Source of the DNA: Microbacterium lacus
Lineage (GTDB): Bacteria > Actinomycetota > Actinomycetes > Actinomycetales > Microbacteriaceae
DNA length: 64,000 nt
Assembly: GCF_039531105.1 (NCBI RefSeq)
Contig: NZ_BAAAPK010000001.1
Location: 2,170,001-2,234,000 of the forward strand
Direction: 5' to 3'
Made by a program: the position numbers and the translations under genes. Shown here in pieces: positions 1-8,400 of the stretch. Position 1 is the first letter of the stretch. Each line of letters starts with the position of its first letter. The notes beneath the pieces are model-generated. The model saw only the letters and a program-made list of their open reading frames with translations, was not told the DNA's origin and did not search any database.

Positions 1-914
1 GCGGCAGCTCCGACGGGCAGTGCACCGTCTTGGAGCGCAACGGTGATGTCGGCGGCGGCGGCCTGGAGGGCGGCATCCCCCACGGTGTAGAGCAGCAGAC
101 CCTGCCACCGTACGTTCTTCGCGAAGCTCGCCACGATCGGCGCCGTGAACTCGTCGCCGTTGTTGTTGGCGTAGTACGCGATGCTGCCGTGATTGGCGAT
201 CACGTCGACATCGAGCGCCGCGTTCTGGGCCGGTGCGACCTCGACGATCTGGTCGACTCCGTCCGGAGCCACGGCGCGGATCGCGCCGACGAGATCGGCA
301 TCCGGGTACTGCACAACGTGGTGTGCGCCCGCCGAGCGAGCCAATTCCGCCTTCTCCTCGCTGCTCACCGTCGCGATCACCGTGGCTCCTGCCCACACGG
401 CGAGCTGGATCGCGGCGTGCCCGACGGCGCCCGCGCCACCCTGCACGAGGACGGTCCGGCCCGCGAGCGAGCCCGGCGACAGTCGCGCAGGACCGTCCTC
501 GTGGACCGTCAGGGCGCGATGGGCCGTCATGGCGGGAACGCCGAGGCTGGCTGCGACGTCGAATCCGATGCCGTCGGGAACCCGGACGGCCCGGCTCGCG
601 GGGACGACGGCGAACTCCTGCGCGGTGCCCGTCGGGCGCTCGTGCGCAGCAAGGAAGAGCCAGACCCGATCCCCGACCGTCAGACCGCTGACACCCTCGC
701 CCACCGCATCCACGACGCCTGCGCCGTCCTGGTTCGGTGTGATCTCATCGAAGCCCATCGGTGTTCCGCCGGCACGCGCCTTCCAGTCCGTCGGGTTCAC
801 ACCCGAGACCGCGATGCGCACGCGCACTTCACCGGGCCCGGGCTGAGCCGGTTCACGATCGACCAGATCGAGGACGGAAGACGGGCCGCGCTGGGTGTAG
901 ATGATCGTTCGCAT
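1..914 (-). CDS. NADPH:quinone reductase / zinc-type alcohol dehydrogenase family protein (3' end cut by window)
   Basis: Medium-chain dehydrogenase/reductase of the quinone-oxidoreductase subfamily, expected to reduce quinones or enones with NADPH in the cytoplasm. The frame runs from an ATG at 914 to the left edge (304 codons visible, C-terminus missing). The N-terminus reads MRTIIYTQRGPSSVLDLVD and is followed by the GroES-like fold (PGPGEVRVRI, GVNPTDWKAR). A Rossmann segment with VQGGAGAVGHAAIQLA follows at about residues 157-172, then a YANNNGDE stretch. The structural-zinc cysteines of true alcohol dehydrogenases are absent, which favours a zinc-free quinone reductase. The substrate cannot be told from sequence. 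It stands alone, divergent from the small gene at 990. Confidence 0.85.
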   Translation of the reverse strand, partial: MRTIIYTQRGPSSVLDLVDREPAQPGPGEVRVRIAVSGVNPTDWKARAGGTPMGFDEITPNQDGAGVVDAVGEGVSGLTVGDRVWLFLAAHERPTGTAQEFAVVPASRAVRVPDGIGFDVAASLGVPAMTAHRALTVHEDGPARLSPGSLAGRTVLVQGGAGAVGHAAIQLAVWAGATVIATVSSEEKAELARSAGAHHVVQYPDADLVGAIRAVAPDGVDQIVEVAPAQNAALDVDVIANHGSIAYYANNNGDEFTAPIVASFAKNVRWQGLLLYTVGDAALQAAAADITVALQDGALPVGAA

Positions 915-989
915 GAGAGGTGAAAGCCGGATGAGGATGCCGGCATTCCGCGTCGCCCGGACCACGCGCACGGCGCTACTCTTCCGTGT

Positions 990-1268
990 GTGCAGCGCGG
1001 CGACGACGACACCTTCGAAGTGGAAGGTCGGTGGAAGGAGGAGGTCATCTACTGGGAGGGCTCCCGTGGCTTCATCTTCGATGCCGGCTGGGGTGTCACG
1101 CCGCTCGTTCTCTATGTTCCGCCCGAGGATGAGTGGGACGCGGTGACACCCGAGTGGATGGTCGGTCGGCGCGCGCTGATCGTCAGCCGGCTCACCGAGC
1201 GATCCGGACACGTCCTTCTCGAGGGCACGTATCCGGGTGATCCCACAGGCCGAACGGTGGCGCGCTGA
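990..1268 (+). CDS. Small conserved hypothetical protein
   Basis: A 92-residue cytoplasmic protein with no recognised domain. It is rich in aromatic and acidic residues (WKEEVIYWEGSRGFIF, VLYVPPEDEWD) and has no membrane segment or cysteine pairs. The GTG at 990 is chosen because a TACTCT hexamer at 977-982 lies 7 nt upstream, the spacing of a leaderless -10 element seen at many genes of this window. Codon use (G/C-ending third positions) fits a real gene. Function unknown; it resembles the small single-domain orphan proteins common in Microbacteriaceae. Confidence 0.65.
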   Translation: MQRGDDDTFEVEGRWKEEVIYWEGSRGFIFDAGWGVTPLVLYVPPEDEWDAVTPEWMVGRRALIVSRLTERSGHVLLEGTYPGDPTGRTVAR

Positions 1269-1373
1269 AGAGCGGGCCCCCAACGCCCCCTGGAGTGCCG
1301 AGTACGGCGGAGTCGGGGTGAGACTGCCCCGTGCGATCGGGATCGAAGCCTCCGCGTGAGGGATGATGTACGC

Positions 1374-1643
1374 ATGTCCTCCTCCGTCGAACGCCGCACG
1401 AATCCCGCAGCATGGGCTGCCTTCTGGTTCGCGCTGGCCGGTCTCCTCCTCATGCCGATCCCGGTCTTCATCGGACTGATCCTCGGCGGCGGCCTCTCGA
1501 TCGTCGCCGCGATCCTCGCCGTGATCGCCTTGTTGAAGGGGCTCGCACGCAGCGGCAAGGGAATCGCTCCCGTCGTGTTCGCTGCGATCTTCATCGCACT
1601 CACGTGGGGCGGGATCTCAATCGGCGGCGGAACGGTCTGGTGA
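1374..1643 (+). CDS. Small membrane protein, two to three transmembrane segments
   Basis: An 89-residue protein with an N-terminal polar stretch (MSSSVERRTN) and hydrophobic segments at about residues 12-35 (AAFWFALAGLLLMPIPVFIGLIL), 37-52 and 62-80, separated by a basic KGLARSGKG loop. The pattern is that of the short DUF4190-like or permease-fragment proteins of actinobacteria. No catalytic residues are visible and the function is unknown. The ATG at 1374 is preferred over an in-frame GTG at 1356 because the extra residues (MRDDVR) add nothing family-like. Confidence 0.65.
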   Translation: MSSSVERRTNPAAWAAFWFALAGLLLMPIPVFIGLILGGGLSIVAAILAVIALLKGLARSGKGIAPVVFAAIFIALTWGGISIGGGTVW

Positions 1644-1677
1644 TCCAGCCGAGCACAGGCTCGGGGCTGAGAACACA

Positions 1678-1717
1678 AAGGCCCGAGACCCACGGAATTC
1701 CGCGGCTCTCGGGCCTT
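1678..1717 (-). terminator. Rho-independent-type hairpin downstream of tmRNA
   Basis: Inverted arms AAGGCCCGAGA (1678-1688) and TCTCGGGCCTT (1707-1717) are perfectly complementary, and the loop can pair further internally (CCGCGG). The hairpin lies about 18 nt past the 3' end of tmRNA on the minus strand. It ends in TT rather than a long U tract, as is common in high-GC actinobacteria. It could also stop transcription from the small membrane-protein gene on the other strand. Confidence 0.7.
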
Positions 1718-1734
1718 CCGCGTGACAGCGGATC

Positions 1735-2102
1735 GGTGGAGATGGGGGGAATCGAACCCCCGTCCATCGCTGTGTCTCTGCGCCTTCTACGGGCGTAGCC
1801 TGTGCTGACGTTCTGCTCGGCTCCGACCTTTGCCACAGGCATCCAGGTCGACAAGCCCAGTCTGGGAAGAGTCCCGCGTGACGTCCAGACGCCGCCACAC
1901 AGCAAGTCCCCTAGATGACGCCAGAATCCGTAGCGGGAACACCTACGGTCTGACGGAGTTCAGGCTCGCTTAGGCAGCGAGGGCGAACTCAGTGCGCTTT
2001 GCATCGGCACTTATTGTTTTGCAGAGATCGTTTACGAGATAACCCTGCATCCTCGGCCCGCTTCTCGCAGGAGCTCAGGCGATGTCGAAACCGATCATCC
2101 CC
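1735..2102 (-). ncRNA. ssrA: Transfer-messenger RNA (tmRNA)
   Basis: Ribosome-rescue RNA of about 368 nt on the minus strand. The 5' end reads GGGGATGATCGGTTTCGAC and pairs with the 3' acceptor strand CATCTCC, including the usual G-U at the third pair. The T-arm is GGGGGTTCGATTCCCCC near 1741-1765, and the terminal CCA is not fully encoded (ACCG in the DNA). The tag reading frame ends at TAA (1970-1972) and gives ...ISADAKRTEFALAA, a typical ALAA degradation tag. The exact resume codon is not certain; the open frame extends back through AAA-ACA-ATA. It works with SmpB, encoded 3.7 kb away at 5766-6242. Confidence 0.97.
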
Positions 2103-2243
2103 ATGGTCTCCCCTGTCATGCAGAGGACCGCTGTCACGCTCTGTGGAGTTGTCTTGCCACTCGGCACCGGAGGCGCCGAGCATCCCAGTCTACAACGGAT
2201 GCCGCTCCTCGGCGATTCCCGCCCGGAGCGTAGAGTCTGAGCC

Positions 2244-2912
2244 ATGACCGACGTCACCATCACCGTCCGGGGCGAGCACGAAGCCCGCGTCGCTCCCGAA
2301 GAAGCCGTGGCCCACCTCACCGTCCGGGCGGAGGGACCCGAACGGGGTCCCGTCGTGGAGCAGATCGCCGCCCTTGCGGCTCCGCTTCGCGAAGACCTCG
2401 CCGCCCGTAAGGACGCCGGCGCGCTCGTGGACTGGTCGAGCCAGCGCGTTTCGGTGTGGGCGAACCGTCCGTGGAACAACGAGGGCAAGCAGCTCGCCCT
2501 CGTCCACTACGCCTCCGTGGAGATCACCGCGACCTTCAGCGACTTCGCCGTCATGTCGTGGTGGCTCACCGACGTCGCCGAGCGTGACGGCGTGCAGGTC
2601 GACACCGTGACCTGGCGTCTCACCCCGGCGACGTCGAAGGCCACCGAGTCGGAGGTCGCCGCACAGGCGGTCGGCGTCGCCGTCGACCGGGCCACGGCCT
2701 ACGCCGCCGCCCTGGGCCTCGCGAACCTCACCCCGCTCGAGATCGCCGACGTGGGACTGCTCTCCCGCTCGTCGGACTCCCCCGCGCCGGCACCGAAGAT
2801 GATGCGCGCGATGGCGATGTCGATGGATGCCGGTTCCGCACCGGCCGTCGAGCTCCAGCCCGAAGACATCGTGGTGACCGCTGCGGTCGAAGCGCGCTTC
2901 GTCGCCCGTTGA
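2244..2912 (+). CDS. SIMPL domain-containing protein (DUF541)
   Basis: A 222-residue protein covering the SIMPL fold: an N-terminal strand with ITVRGEHEARVAPEEAVAHLTVRAEG and a central helical part. A C-terminal strand follows (EDIVVTAAVEARF), preceded by a Met/Ala/Pro-rich linker (KMMRAMAMSMDAG). No signal peptide or lipobox is visible, so it is probably cytoplasmic, unlike the periplasmic proteobacterial members. The biochemical role of the family is not settled. The ATG at 2244 follows a TAGAGT hexamer (2231-2236) by 7 nt, suggesting a leaderless transcript. Its stop overlaps the region just before the M20 peptidase gene, so the two are probably co-transcribed. Confidence 0.85.
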   Translation: MTDVTITVRGEHEARVAPEEAVAHLTVRAEGPERGPVVEQIAALAAPLREDLAARKDAGALVDWSSQRVSVWANRPWNNEGKQLALVHYASVEITATFSDFAVMSWWLTDVAERDGVQVDTVTWRLTPATSKATESEVAAQAVGVAVDRATAYAAALGLANLTPLEIADVGLLSRSSDSPAPAPKMMRAMAMSMDAGSAPAVELQPEDIVVTAAVEARFVAR

Positions 2913-2920
2913 GAGCGCGC

Positions 2921-4264
2921 ATGACCGACCTGCCCGTCTCCGTGCGCACCGGCGCGCCCGAGCGCCTGTCGCGGATGATCCAGCTGCCCACGGTCAGCGC
3001 CGAGATCGACAGCCGCGGGACCGCGCCGTTCGAGAACTTCGTCGCTCTCTTGGCCGACCTTTATCCGCTCGTGCATGAACGGCTCGAACTCGAGCGCATC
3101 ACCGAGTTCGGTCTGCTCTTCCGGTGGGCCGGGGTGTCGGCATCCGCAGCGCCCGTCGTGCTCATGGCGCACTACGACGTCGTTCCGGTCGACGGATCAG
3201 ACGACTGGACGCACCCGCCGTTCGCCGGTGCGATAGAGAACGGCTGGGTGCACGGTCGCGGTGCCCTCGACGACAAAGGCCCGCTCCTGGTGATCCTGGA
3301 GGCCGTCGAGAATCTGCTGGAGGCGGACTTCACCCCGCCGCGGGACGTGTACCTCTCTTTCGGCGGCAACGAGGAGACCTACGGCGCCGCGGCCGTGGCG
3401 GCCGCAACCACCCTGCGCGAGCGCGGGATCGTCCCGTGGCTCGTCGTCGATGAAGGCGGCGCGGTCGTGGACGCTCCCCTCCCGTTCGCCGTCGGTGACG
3501 CGGCGATGGTGGGGGTCGCCGAGAAAGGCGTCCTGACCCTGCATCTGAGCACCCGAGGCGAGGGCGGACACGCGTCGGCACCGCCCTCCGTGACGGCCGT
3601 CGGCCGGATAGCCCGGGCGATCGATCGGCTCGAGCCCGGCACGTTCCGGGCCCGCACACCTCCGGCGATCACGCGGATGCTGAGCGTGTTCGCCGACAGG
3701 GCGCGCGGGCGGGATCAGACGATCCTGCGCACGTTGGCGACGTTTCCGCGCCTCACCGCGCGCATCTTCACGACCCTCGGCGGCGAACCCGCCGCGCTGG
3801 TCCGCACGACCGTCGCCGCCACCATGCAGGAGGGCGGCACCGCGGCGAACGTCCTCCCCTCACAGGCATCGGCCACCCTGAACCTGCGCATCGCCCTCGG
3901 CGAGACCGTCGCCGGCACCGTCCGGCGGGTGACGCGCCGCATCCGCGACCCTCTTGTCCAGGTAACGGTCCTCGAATCGAGCGAACCGTCCCCGGAGTCT
4001 CCGACCGACAACGACCAGTTCGCTCTGATCGCAGCGGCCCTCGCCGCGTCGTATCCGGATGCCGCCACGGTGCCGTACGTCATGATGGCGGCCACCGACA
4101 GCCGGCACTTCCATCGCTTCGCACCCGCGGTGTACCGGTTCGCTCCGCTGCGGATGACGGGCGCCCAGCGAGCATCGATCCACGGCGTGGACGAGCGCGT
4201 CGAGATCGCGTCTCTCGAGCGCGGTGAGCTGTTCCACCGCACCCTCCTGCAGCGGCTACAGTGA
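2921..4264 (+). CDS. M20-family metallopeptidase (dipeptidase/carboxypeptidase)
   Basis: Zinc-dependent exopeptidase or deacylase of the M20 clan, 447 residues, cytoplasmic. The metal and catalytic motifs are present in order: AHYDVVPVDG with W-THPPF downstream, GRGALDDKGPLL (bridging Asp), GGNEETYG (catalytic Glu pair), VVDEGG, the dimerisation-domain GEGGHASAP, and a C-terminal GVDERVEI. The start at ATG 2921 lies 8 nt past the SIMPL stop; an upstream in-frame TTG at 2909 would overlap that gene. The closest functional types are the CNDP/Gly-X carboxypeptidase-like enzymes, but substrate cannot be assigned. An MFS gene begins 34 nt downstream. Confidence 0.9.
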   Translation: MTDLPVSVRTGAPERLSRMIQLPTVSAEIDSRGTAPFENFVALLADLYPLVHERLELERITEFGLLFRWAGVSASAAPVVLMAHYDVVPVDGSDDWTHPPFAGAIENGWVHGRGALDDKGPLLVILEAVENLLEADFTPPRDVYLSFGGNEETYGAAAVAAATTLRERGIVPWLVVDEGGAVVDAPLPFAVGDAAMVGVAEKGVLTLHLSTRGEGGHASAPPSVTAVGRIARAIDRLEPGTFRARTPPAITRMLSVFADRARGRDQTILRTLATFPRLTARIFTTLGGEPAALVRTTVAATMQEGGTAANVLPSQASATLNLRIALGETVAGTVRRVTRRIRDPLVQVTVLESSEPSPESPTDNDQFALIAAALAASYPDAATVPYVMMAATDSRHFHRFAPAVYRFAPLRMTGAQRASIHGVDERVEIASLERGELFHRTLLQRLQ

Positions 4265-4298
4265 TCGCACCCGAACCCCTCCGCCGGAAGGATCCGCG

Positions 4299-5756
4299 AT
4301 GAAGCGTGCCGCCCTCGGGGCGCTGGCGAGCGTCGTCGGCTTCCTCGCCTTCGTCGAGTTCACCAGCGGCGTGCTGCAGGGCTACTACACGCCGATGCTC
4401 ACCGACATCGCCCGTCACCTCGGCATCAACGACGCCGATGTGAACTGGCTCGAGGGGGCGCAGCTCATGCTTTCCGCCCTCGTGGTGCCCGCCTTCGCCA
4501 AGCTCGGCGACATGGTCGGGCACAAGCGCATGCTGCTCATCTCGACCGCCCTCACCGGCTCCGCTGCACTCGTGCTGCCGTTCACCGATTCGTTCGCGGT
4601 GTTCCTGATCGCCTGGGCGCTCATGGGCTTCTACGTCGTGTGGCTGCCGCTGGAGATCGCCCTGATCTGGTCGCGCTCGCGACGCATGGAGGGGCGATCG
4701 ATCATCACGGCCCGGGCGGCCGGGCTGCTGGTGGCCGCGCTCGAGCTCGGCGCGATCACCGGCGCGCTGGTCGGCGGCGCACTGATCGACACCCTCCCGC
4801 TCACAGCGGTGCTGCTCATCCCGGCCGTCCTGATCGTCGTGTGCTTCTTCGTGATCCTGTTCGGGGTGAAGGAGTCGCCCGAGCCCACCGGTGGCGTGTT
4901 CGACACGGTCGGACTCGTGCTCATCTCTCTCGCGCTCATCTGCTTCACGGGCGGCCTCAGCCTTCTGCGTCTCGACGGCGGACTCGTGAACCCGTGGTCG
5001 TGGGCGGTCGTCGTGCTCGGCATCATGCTGGTGATCCCGTTCGCGCTCTGGGAGCTGCGCCACCACGACCCGCTGATCGACGTCCGGATGTTCCGCTCCC
5101 CCGCCCTCGGTCCGGTCTTCCTCACGGCGGGACTCTTCGGCGTGAGCGTGCTCGGCGCGCAGGCGCCGTTGTCGACGTTCGCCCGCACGGATCCGGACGT
5201 CTACGGGTACGGGCTGGGCACCACCGGATTCGCGACGTCGCTCATCATCGGGATCTATCTGATCGCGATGATCGCCGGCGCGCTGCTGTTCCCGGTCATC
5301 GCCCGGCTCACCGCTCCCCGGCTCACGCTCATCGGCGCTTCCACGCTCGTCGGGATCGGATTCCTGATGTTCCTGCCGTTCCATGACACGTATACGCAGG
5401 TCATCGTGAACATGCTCGTGGTCGGCCTCGGCTCGGGAGCCCTCGTCGCCGCGCTCCCCGCGGCGGCGGCATCCGCGGCGCCCGCCACGCAGACCGGGGT
5501 CGCGACCGGGCTGACGAACTCGGTGAAGACCGTCGGTGGCGCGATCGCATCGTGCGTGTTCGGCATCGCGCTGCTGCAGGGCGCGGTCTCCGGAACCGCG
5601 GAGAGCACTGCCGGCTCGTTCTCAGGCTACGTGACCGTCTGGGTCGTGTGCGGCGCGACCGCGCTCGTCGCGGCGGTCGCGCTGATCTTCGTGCCGAAAA
5701 CGGCCTTCACCGATCGCGCCGTGCTCGAGGCAGCTGCCGACCCTGTCGTGCGCTGA
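4299..5756 (+). CDS. MFS transporter, DHA2-like drug/metabolite exporter
   Basis: Integral membrane protein of 485 residues with about 14 predicted hydrophobic segments, the size and topology of the 14-helix drug:H+ antiporter family. Motif A-like residues appear in loop 2-3 (KLGDMVGHKRMLL), and the central part has long loops before a second half ending FVPKTAFTDRAVLEAAADPVVR. ATG 4299 is preceded by GGAAGG seven bases upstream. Family membership suggests proton-driven efflux of an unknown substrate. It ends 9 nt before smpB, which converges from the other strand; no strong terminator is visible between them. Confidence 0.85.
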   Translation: MKRAALGALASVVGFLAFVEFTSGVLQGYYTPMLTDIARHLGINDADVNWLEGAQLMLSALVVPAFAKLGDMVGHKRMLLISTALTGSAALVLPFTDSFAVFLIAWALMGFYVVWLPLEIALIWSRSRRMEGRSIITARAAGLLVAALELGAITGALVGGALIDTLPLTAVLLIPAVLIVVCFFVILFGVKESPEPTGGVFDTVGLVLISLALICFTGGLSLLRLDGGLVNPWSWAVVVLGIMLVIPFALWELRHHDPLIDVRMFRSPALGPVFLTAGLFGVSVLGAQAPLSTFARTDPDVYGYGLGTTGFATSLIIGIYLIAMIAGALLFPVIARLTAPRLTLIGASTLVGIGFLMFLPFHDTYTQVIVNMLVVGLGSGALVAALPAAAASAAPATQTGVATGLTNSVKTVGGAIASCVFGIALLQGAVSGTAESTAGSFSGYVTVWVVCGATALVAAVALIFVPKTAFTDRAVLEAAADPVVR

Positions 5757-5765
5757 GTCCGTCGG

Positions 5766-6242
5766 TCACTCGCCGAGGCGATTGCGCGAGCGCATCGCGC
5801 GCTCGGCTTCGCGCTTGTCCTGGCGCTCACGCAGCGTCTGGCGCTTGTCCCATTCCTTCTTGCCCTTGGCGATCGCGATCTCGACCTTCGCGCGACCGTC
5901 GGAGAAGTAGAGCTTCAGCGGCACGAGCGTGTACCCGCCCGCCGAGATCGCGTGCGAGAGCTTGACGATCTCGTCCTTGTGCAGGAGGAGCTTGCGCGTG
6001 CGCTTGGTCGCGTGATTCGTCCAGTGGCCCTGCGAATACTCCGGGATGTGCACCGCGTCCAACCACGCCTCGCCGCCGTCGATGAAGGCGTAACCGTCCG
6101 ACAGGTTCGCGCGACCCTGCCGCAAAGACTTCACCTCGGTCCCGGTGAGGACCAGACCCGCCTCGTACGTCTTTTCGATGTTGTACTCGTGGCGCGCGCG
6201 ACGATTGGTCGCGACGACCTTCTCACCGCGTTCCTTGGGCAT
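5766..6242 (-). CDS. smpB: SsrA-binding protein SmpB
   Basis: The 158-residue partner of tmRNA in trans-translation. It binds the tRNA-like domain and delivers it to stalled ribosomes in the cytoplasm. The full family pattern is present: [29 protein letters not shown] near the N-terminus, [17 protein letters not shown], the [17 protein letters not shown] helix, and the basic C-terminal tail [24 protein letters not shown] that enters the decoding centre. GAGGAG lies upstream of the ATG. It is the last gene of prfB-ftsE-ftsX-smpB, separated from ftsX by about 80 nt. Confidence 0.97.
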   Translation of the reverse strand: MPKERGEKVVATNRRARHEYNIEKTYEAGLVLTGTEVKSLRQGRANLSDGYAFIDGGEAWLDAVHIPEYSQGHWTNHATKRTRKLLLHKDEIVKLSHAISAGGYTLVPLKLYFSDGRAKVEIAIAKGKKEWDKRQTLRERQDKREAERAMRSRNRLGE

Positions 6243-6324
6243 GACGACTCCTCGATGACCGGGTCGGGACTGACTCGGGATGCCGCACCGGGCGTACGGC
6301 AGCCTGTCAGCCTAGCACCCCGAC

Positions 6325-7239
6325 TCAGGCGCGCAGCCACCGGCGGATCGCGAAGCCCGCGGACAGCGCCGCCAGCAGCACGCCGATGAGGATCAGGATC
6401 GGCACCACGATCCAGGCCTCGGAGATGCCGACCCACGTCGTGACGAAGTCCACGCGCTGACGGAGGTACTGGTCGACGCCGAAGTGCACGCCGGCGAGCA
6501 CCGCCGCGCCCGCGAGGATCGATCCGAGCAGCGCCGCGAACACCCCCTCGAGGATGAACGGCGTTTGGATGAACCGGTTCGACGCGCCGACGAGCCGCAT
6601 GATGCCCAGCTCCCGACGTCGGGCGTACGCGGACAGGCGGATCGTCGTCGCGATCAGCAGCACGGCAGCGACGAGCATGAGCGCGGCGATGCCGACGGCG
6701 ATGTAGGTCGCGACCGTGAGCGCGGAGAACAGCGGCTCGAGGTACTGGAGCTGATCCTTGACCTCCTCCACACCCTTCATCCCCGTGAAGGCCTCGACGA
6801 TCACATCGGACTGGCTCTGGTCGACGAGATTGATCCAATACGTCTCGTTCAGCTGCTCGGGCGTTATCACGCTCGCGTAGTCCTCGCCGAGCAGCTCGAT
6901 GACGTTCGCGTAGGCCTGCTCGCGGTCCTCGAAGCGCAGGTCGCGGATGAGCGGGGCCAGGGCGGGGCTGTCGAGCTTGGTCTGCACCTCGGCGAGCTGA
7001 TCGTCGGTTGCGACGCCGTCGGTGCACGTCGGGGCCTGCGAGATCGCGGTGCACATGTAGATCGCGACTTGGGCACGGTCGGCCCAGTAGTCCTTCATCT
7101 GGCCGATCTGCATCTGCATCAGGATCGCCGCGCCCACGAACGTGAGCGAGACGAACGTGACGAGTACGACCGAGACGACCATCGACGCATTGCGGCGGAG
7201 TCCGGTGAGCGCCTCCGAGAGGACGAGCCCGACCCTCAT
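6325..7239 (-). CDS. ftsX: Cell division ABC transporter-like permease FtsX
   Basis: Membrane partner of FtsE, 304 residues, regulating peptidoglycan hydrolases at the septum. It begins MRVGLVLSEALTGLRRN, has TM1 at about residues 22-44, then a large extracytoplasmic domain containing two cysteines (MCTAISQAPTCTDG). Three C-terminal TM segments (about 173-200, 220-250, 275-298) flank the conserved ELGIMRLVGASNRFIQTPF loop. In actinobacteria the external domain binds NlpC/P60-type hydrolases such as RipC; the same role is inferred here. The start overlaps the ftsE stop by 4 nt, indicating translational coupling. Confidence 0.96.
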   Translation of the reverse strand: MRVGLVLSEALTGLRRNASMVVSVVLVTFVSLTFVGAAILMQMQIGQMKDYWADRAQVAIYMCTAISQAPTCTDGVATDDQLAEVQTKLDSPALAPLIRDLRFEDREQAYANVIELLGEDYASVITPEQLNETYWINLVDQSQSDVIVEAFTGMKGVEEVKDQLQYLEPLFSALTVATYIAVGIAALMLVAAVLLIATTIRLSAYARRRELGIMRLVGASNRFIQTPFILEGVFAALLGSILAGAAVLAGVHFGVDQYLRQRVDFVTTWVGISEAWIVVPILILIGVLLAALSAGFAIRRWLRA

Positions 7240-8336
7240 GAGGTCGGCCCCACTTCGTCGGCATCCGGATCCCCCAGGCCCAGGCGGTCGGCGAGTCCGA
7301 GCTCGGCGACATCCACCTCGGCGATATCCACGAGCGGCACCGGCTGGGTGCGCGGTGACGCCGCGGCGTCTTCGGCGACGGGCGCCGGCTGCTCGGACGC
7401 GGCGACGTCGGCCGGCGCTGACGCCGGAGTCTCGGCATCCTCCCGCGCCTCCGCCATCGCCGCCACGGCGGCGACCGCGCCGGTGGCGGCTGCGCGCGCG
7501 GCAATGTCGGCAGCACCACCGTGACCGTACGCGCTCGCGACAGCGGTCGAGGGGTTCGCGGCGGTCTCGCGCTGCACCTCGAGGACGGCGGTGAGCGCGG
7601 CGACCGCGGCCGCTCCCCGCTCGGGTTCGGGAGCCAGGCTCGGCAGGCTCGACGTGTCGCCGTAGCCACCGTGGCGCTCGTCGCGGACGATCTCGCCGTC
7701 GACGAGCTCGATCACACGGCGCTGCATCTGGTCGACGAATCCCGCCTCGTGCGTGGCCATCACCACGGTCGTGCCGTTCGCGTTGATGCGCGCGAGCAGC
7801 TGCATGATGTCGACCGAGGTGGCGGGGTCCAGGTTTCCGGTCGGCTCGTCGGCCAGGAGCACCTGCGGCCGGTTCACGAGCGCGCGCGCGATCGCTACGC
7901 GCTGCTGCTCACCGCCGGAGAGCTCGTGCGGCAGACGCTTGTCCTTGCCCGCGAGACCCACGAGGGCGAGCACCTCGGGGACCGCCTGCTGGATGAATCC
8001 GCGAGACGATCCGATCACCTGCAGGGTGAACGCGACGTTCTGGAAGACGGTCTTGTTGGGCAGCAGCCGGAAGTCCTGGAAGACCGCCCCCACATGCCGC
8101 CGGAAGTAGGGCACCTTGCGGTTGGAGAGCGAGCGCAGGTCGCGCCCGAGCACGACGACGCGGCCGTCGCTCGGAACCTCTTCTCGCAGGATGAGCCGCA
8201 GACACGACGACTTGCCCGACCCGGACGCGCCGACGAGGAACACGAACTCGCCGCGGACCACCTCGAAGTCGACGTTGCTCAGGGCGGGCTTCGCGGTGCC
8301 GCGGAAGCGCTTCGTGACGTTCTCGAACCGGATCAT
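7236..8336 (-). CDS. ftsE: Cell division ATP-binding protein FtsE with long Ala/Pro-rich C-terminal extension
   Basis: ATPase of the FtsEX complex. Residues 1 to about 227 form a complete ABC domain: Walker A GASGSGKSS, Q-loop FQDFRLLPNKTV, signature LSGGEQQR, Walker B VLLADEPTGNLD and H-loop ATHEAGF. Most FtsE proteins end there. This one has about 140 further residues, rich in Ala, Pro, Glu and Asp (AARAAATGAVAAVAAMAEARED, then an acidic VDIAEVDVAELGLADRLG region). The extension is in frame, with the same codon bias, and ends in ATGA overlap with ftsX. A TAGGCT hexamer at 8346-8351 lies 9 nt before the ATG, so ftsE may have its own promoter apart from prfB. Confidence 0.95.
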   Translation of the reverse strand: MIRFENVTKRFRGTAKPALSNVDFEVVRGEFVFLVGASGSGKSSCLRLILREEVPSDGRVVVLGRDLRSLSNRKVPYFRRHVGAVFQDFRLLPNKTVFQNVAFTLQVIGSSRGFIQQAVPEVLALVGLAGKDKRLPHELSGGEQQRVAIARALVNRPQVLLADEPTGNLDPATSVDIMQLLARINANGTTVVMATHEAGFVDQMQRRVIELVDGEIVRDERHGGYGDTSSLPSLAPEPERGAAAVAALTAVLEVQRETAANPSTAVASAYGHGGAADIAARAAATGAVAAVAAMAEAREDAETPASAPADVAASEQPAPVAEDAAASPRTQPVPLVDIAEVDVAELGLADRLGLGDPDADEVGPTS

Positions 8337-8400
8337 GGCCAGATGAGCCTAAGCGGCGGCATCCGTCAGGGCGTTCTGCGACACCCGCTTCAGCGACGGG

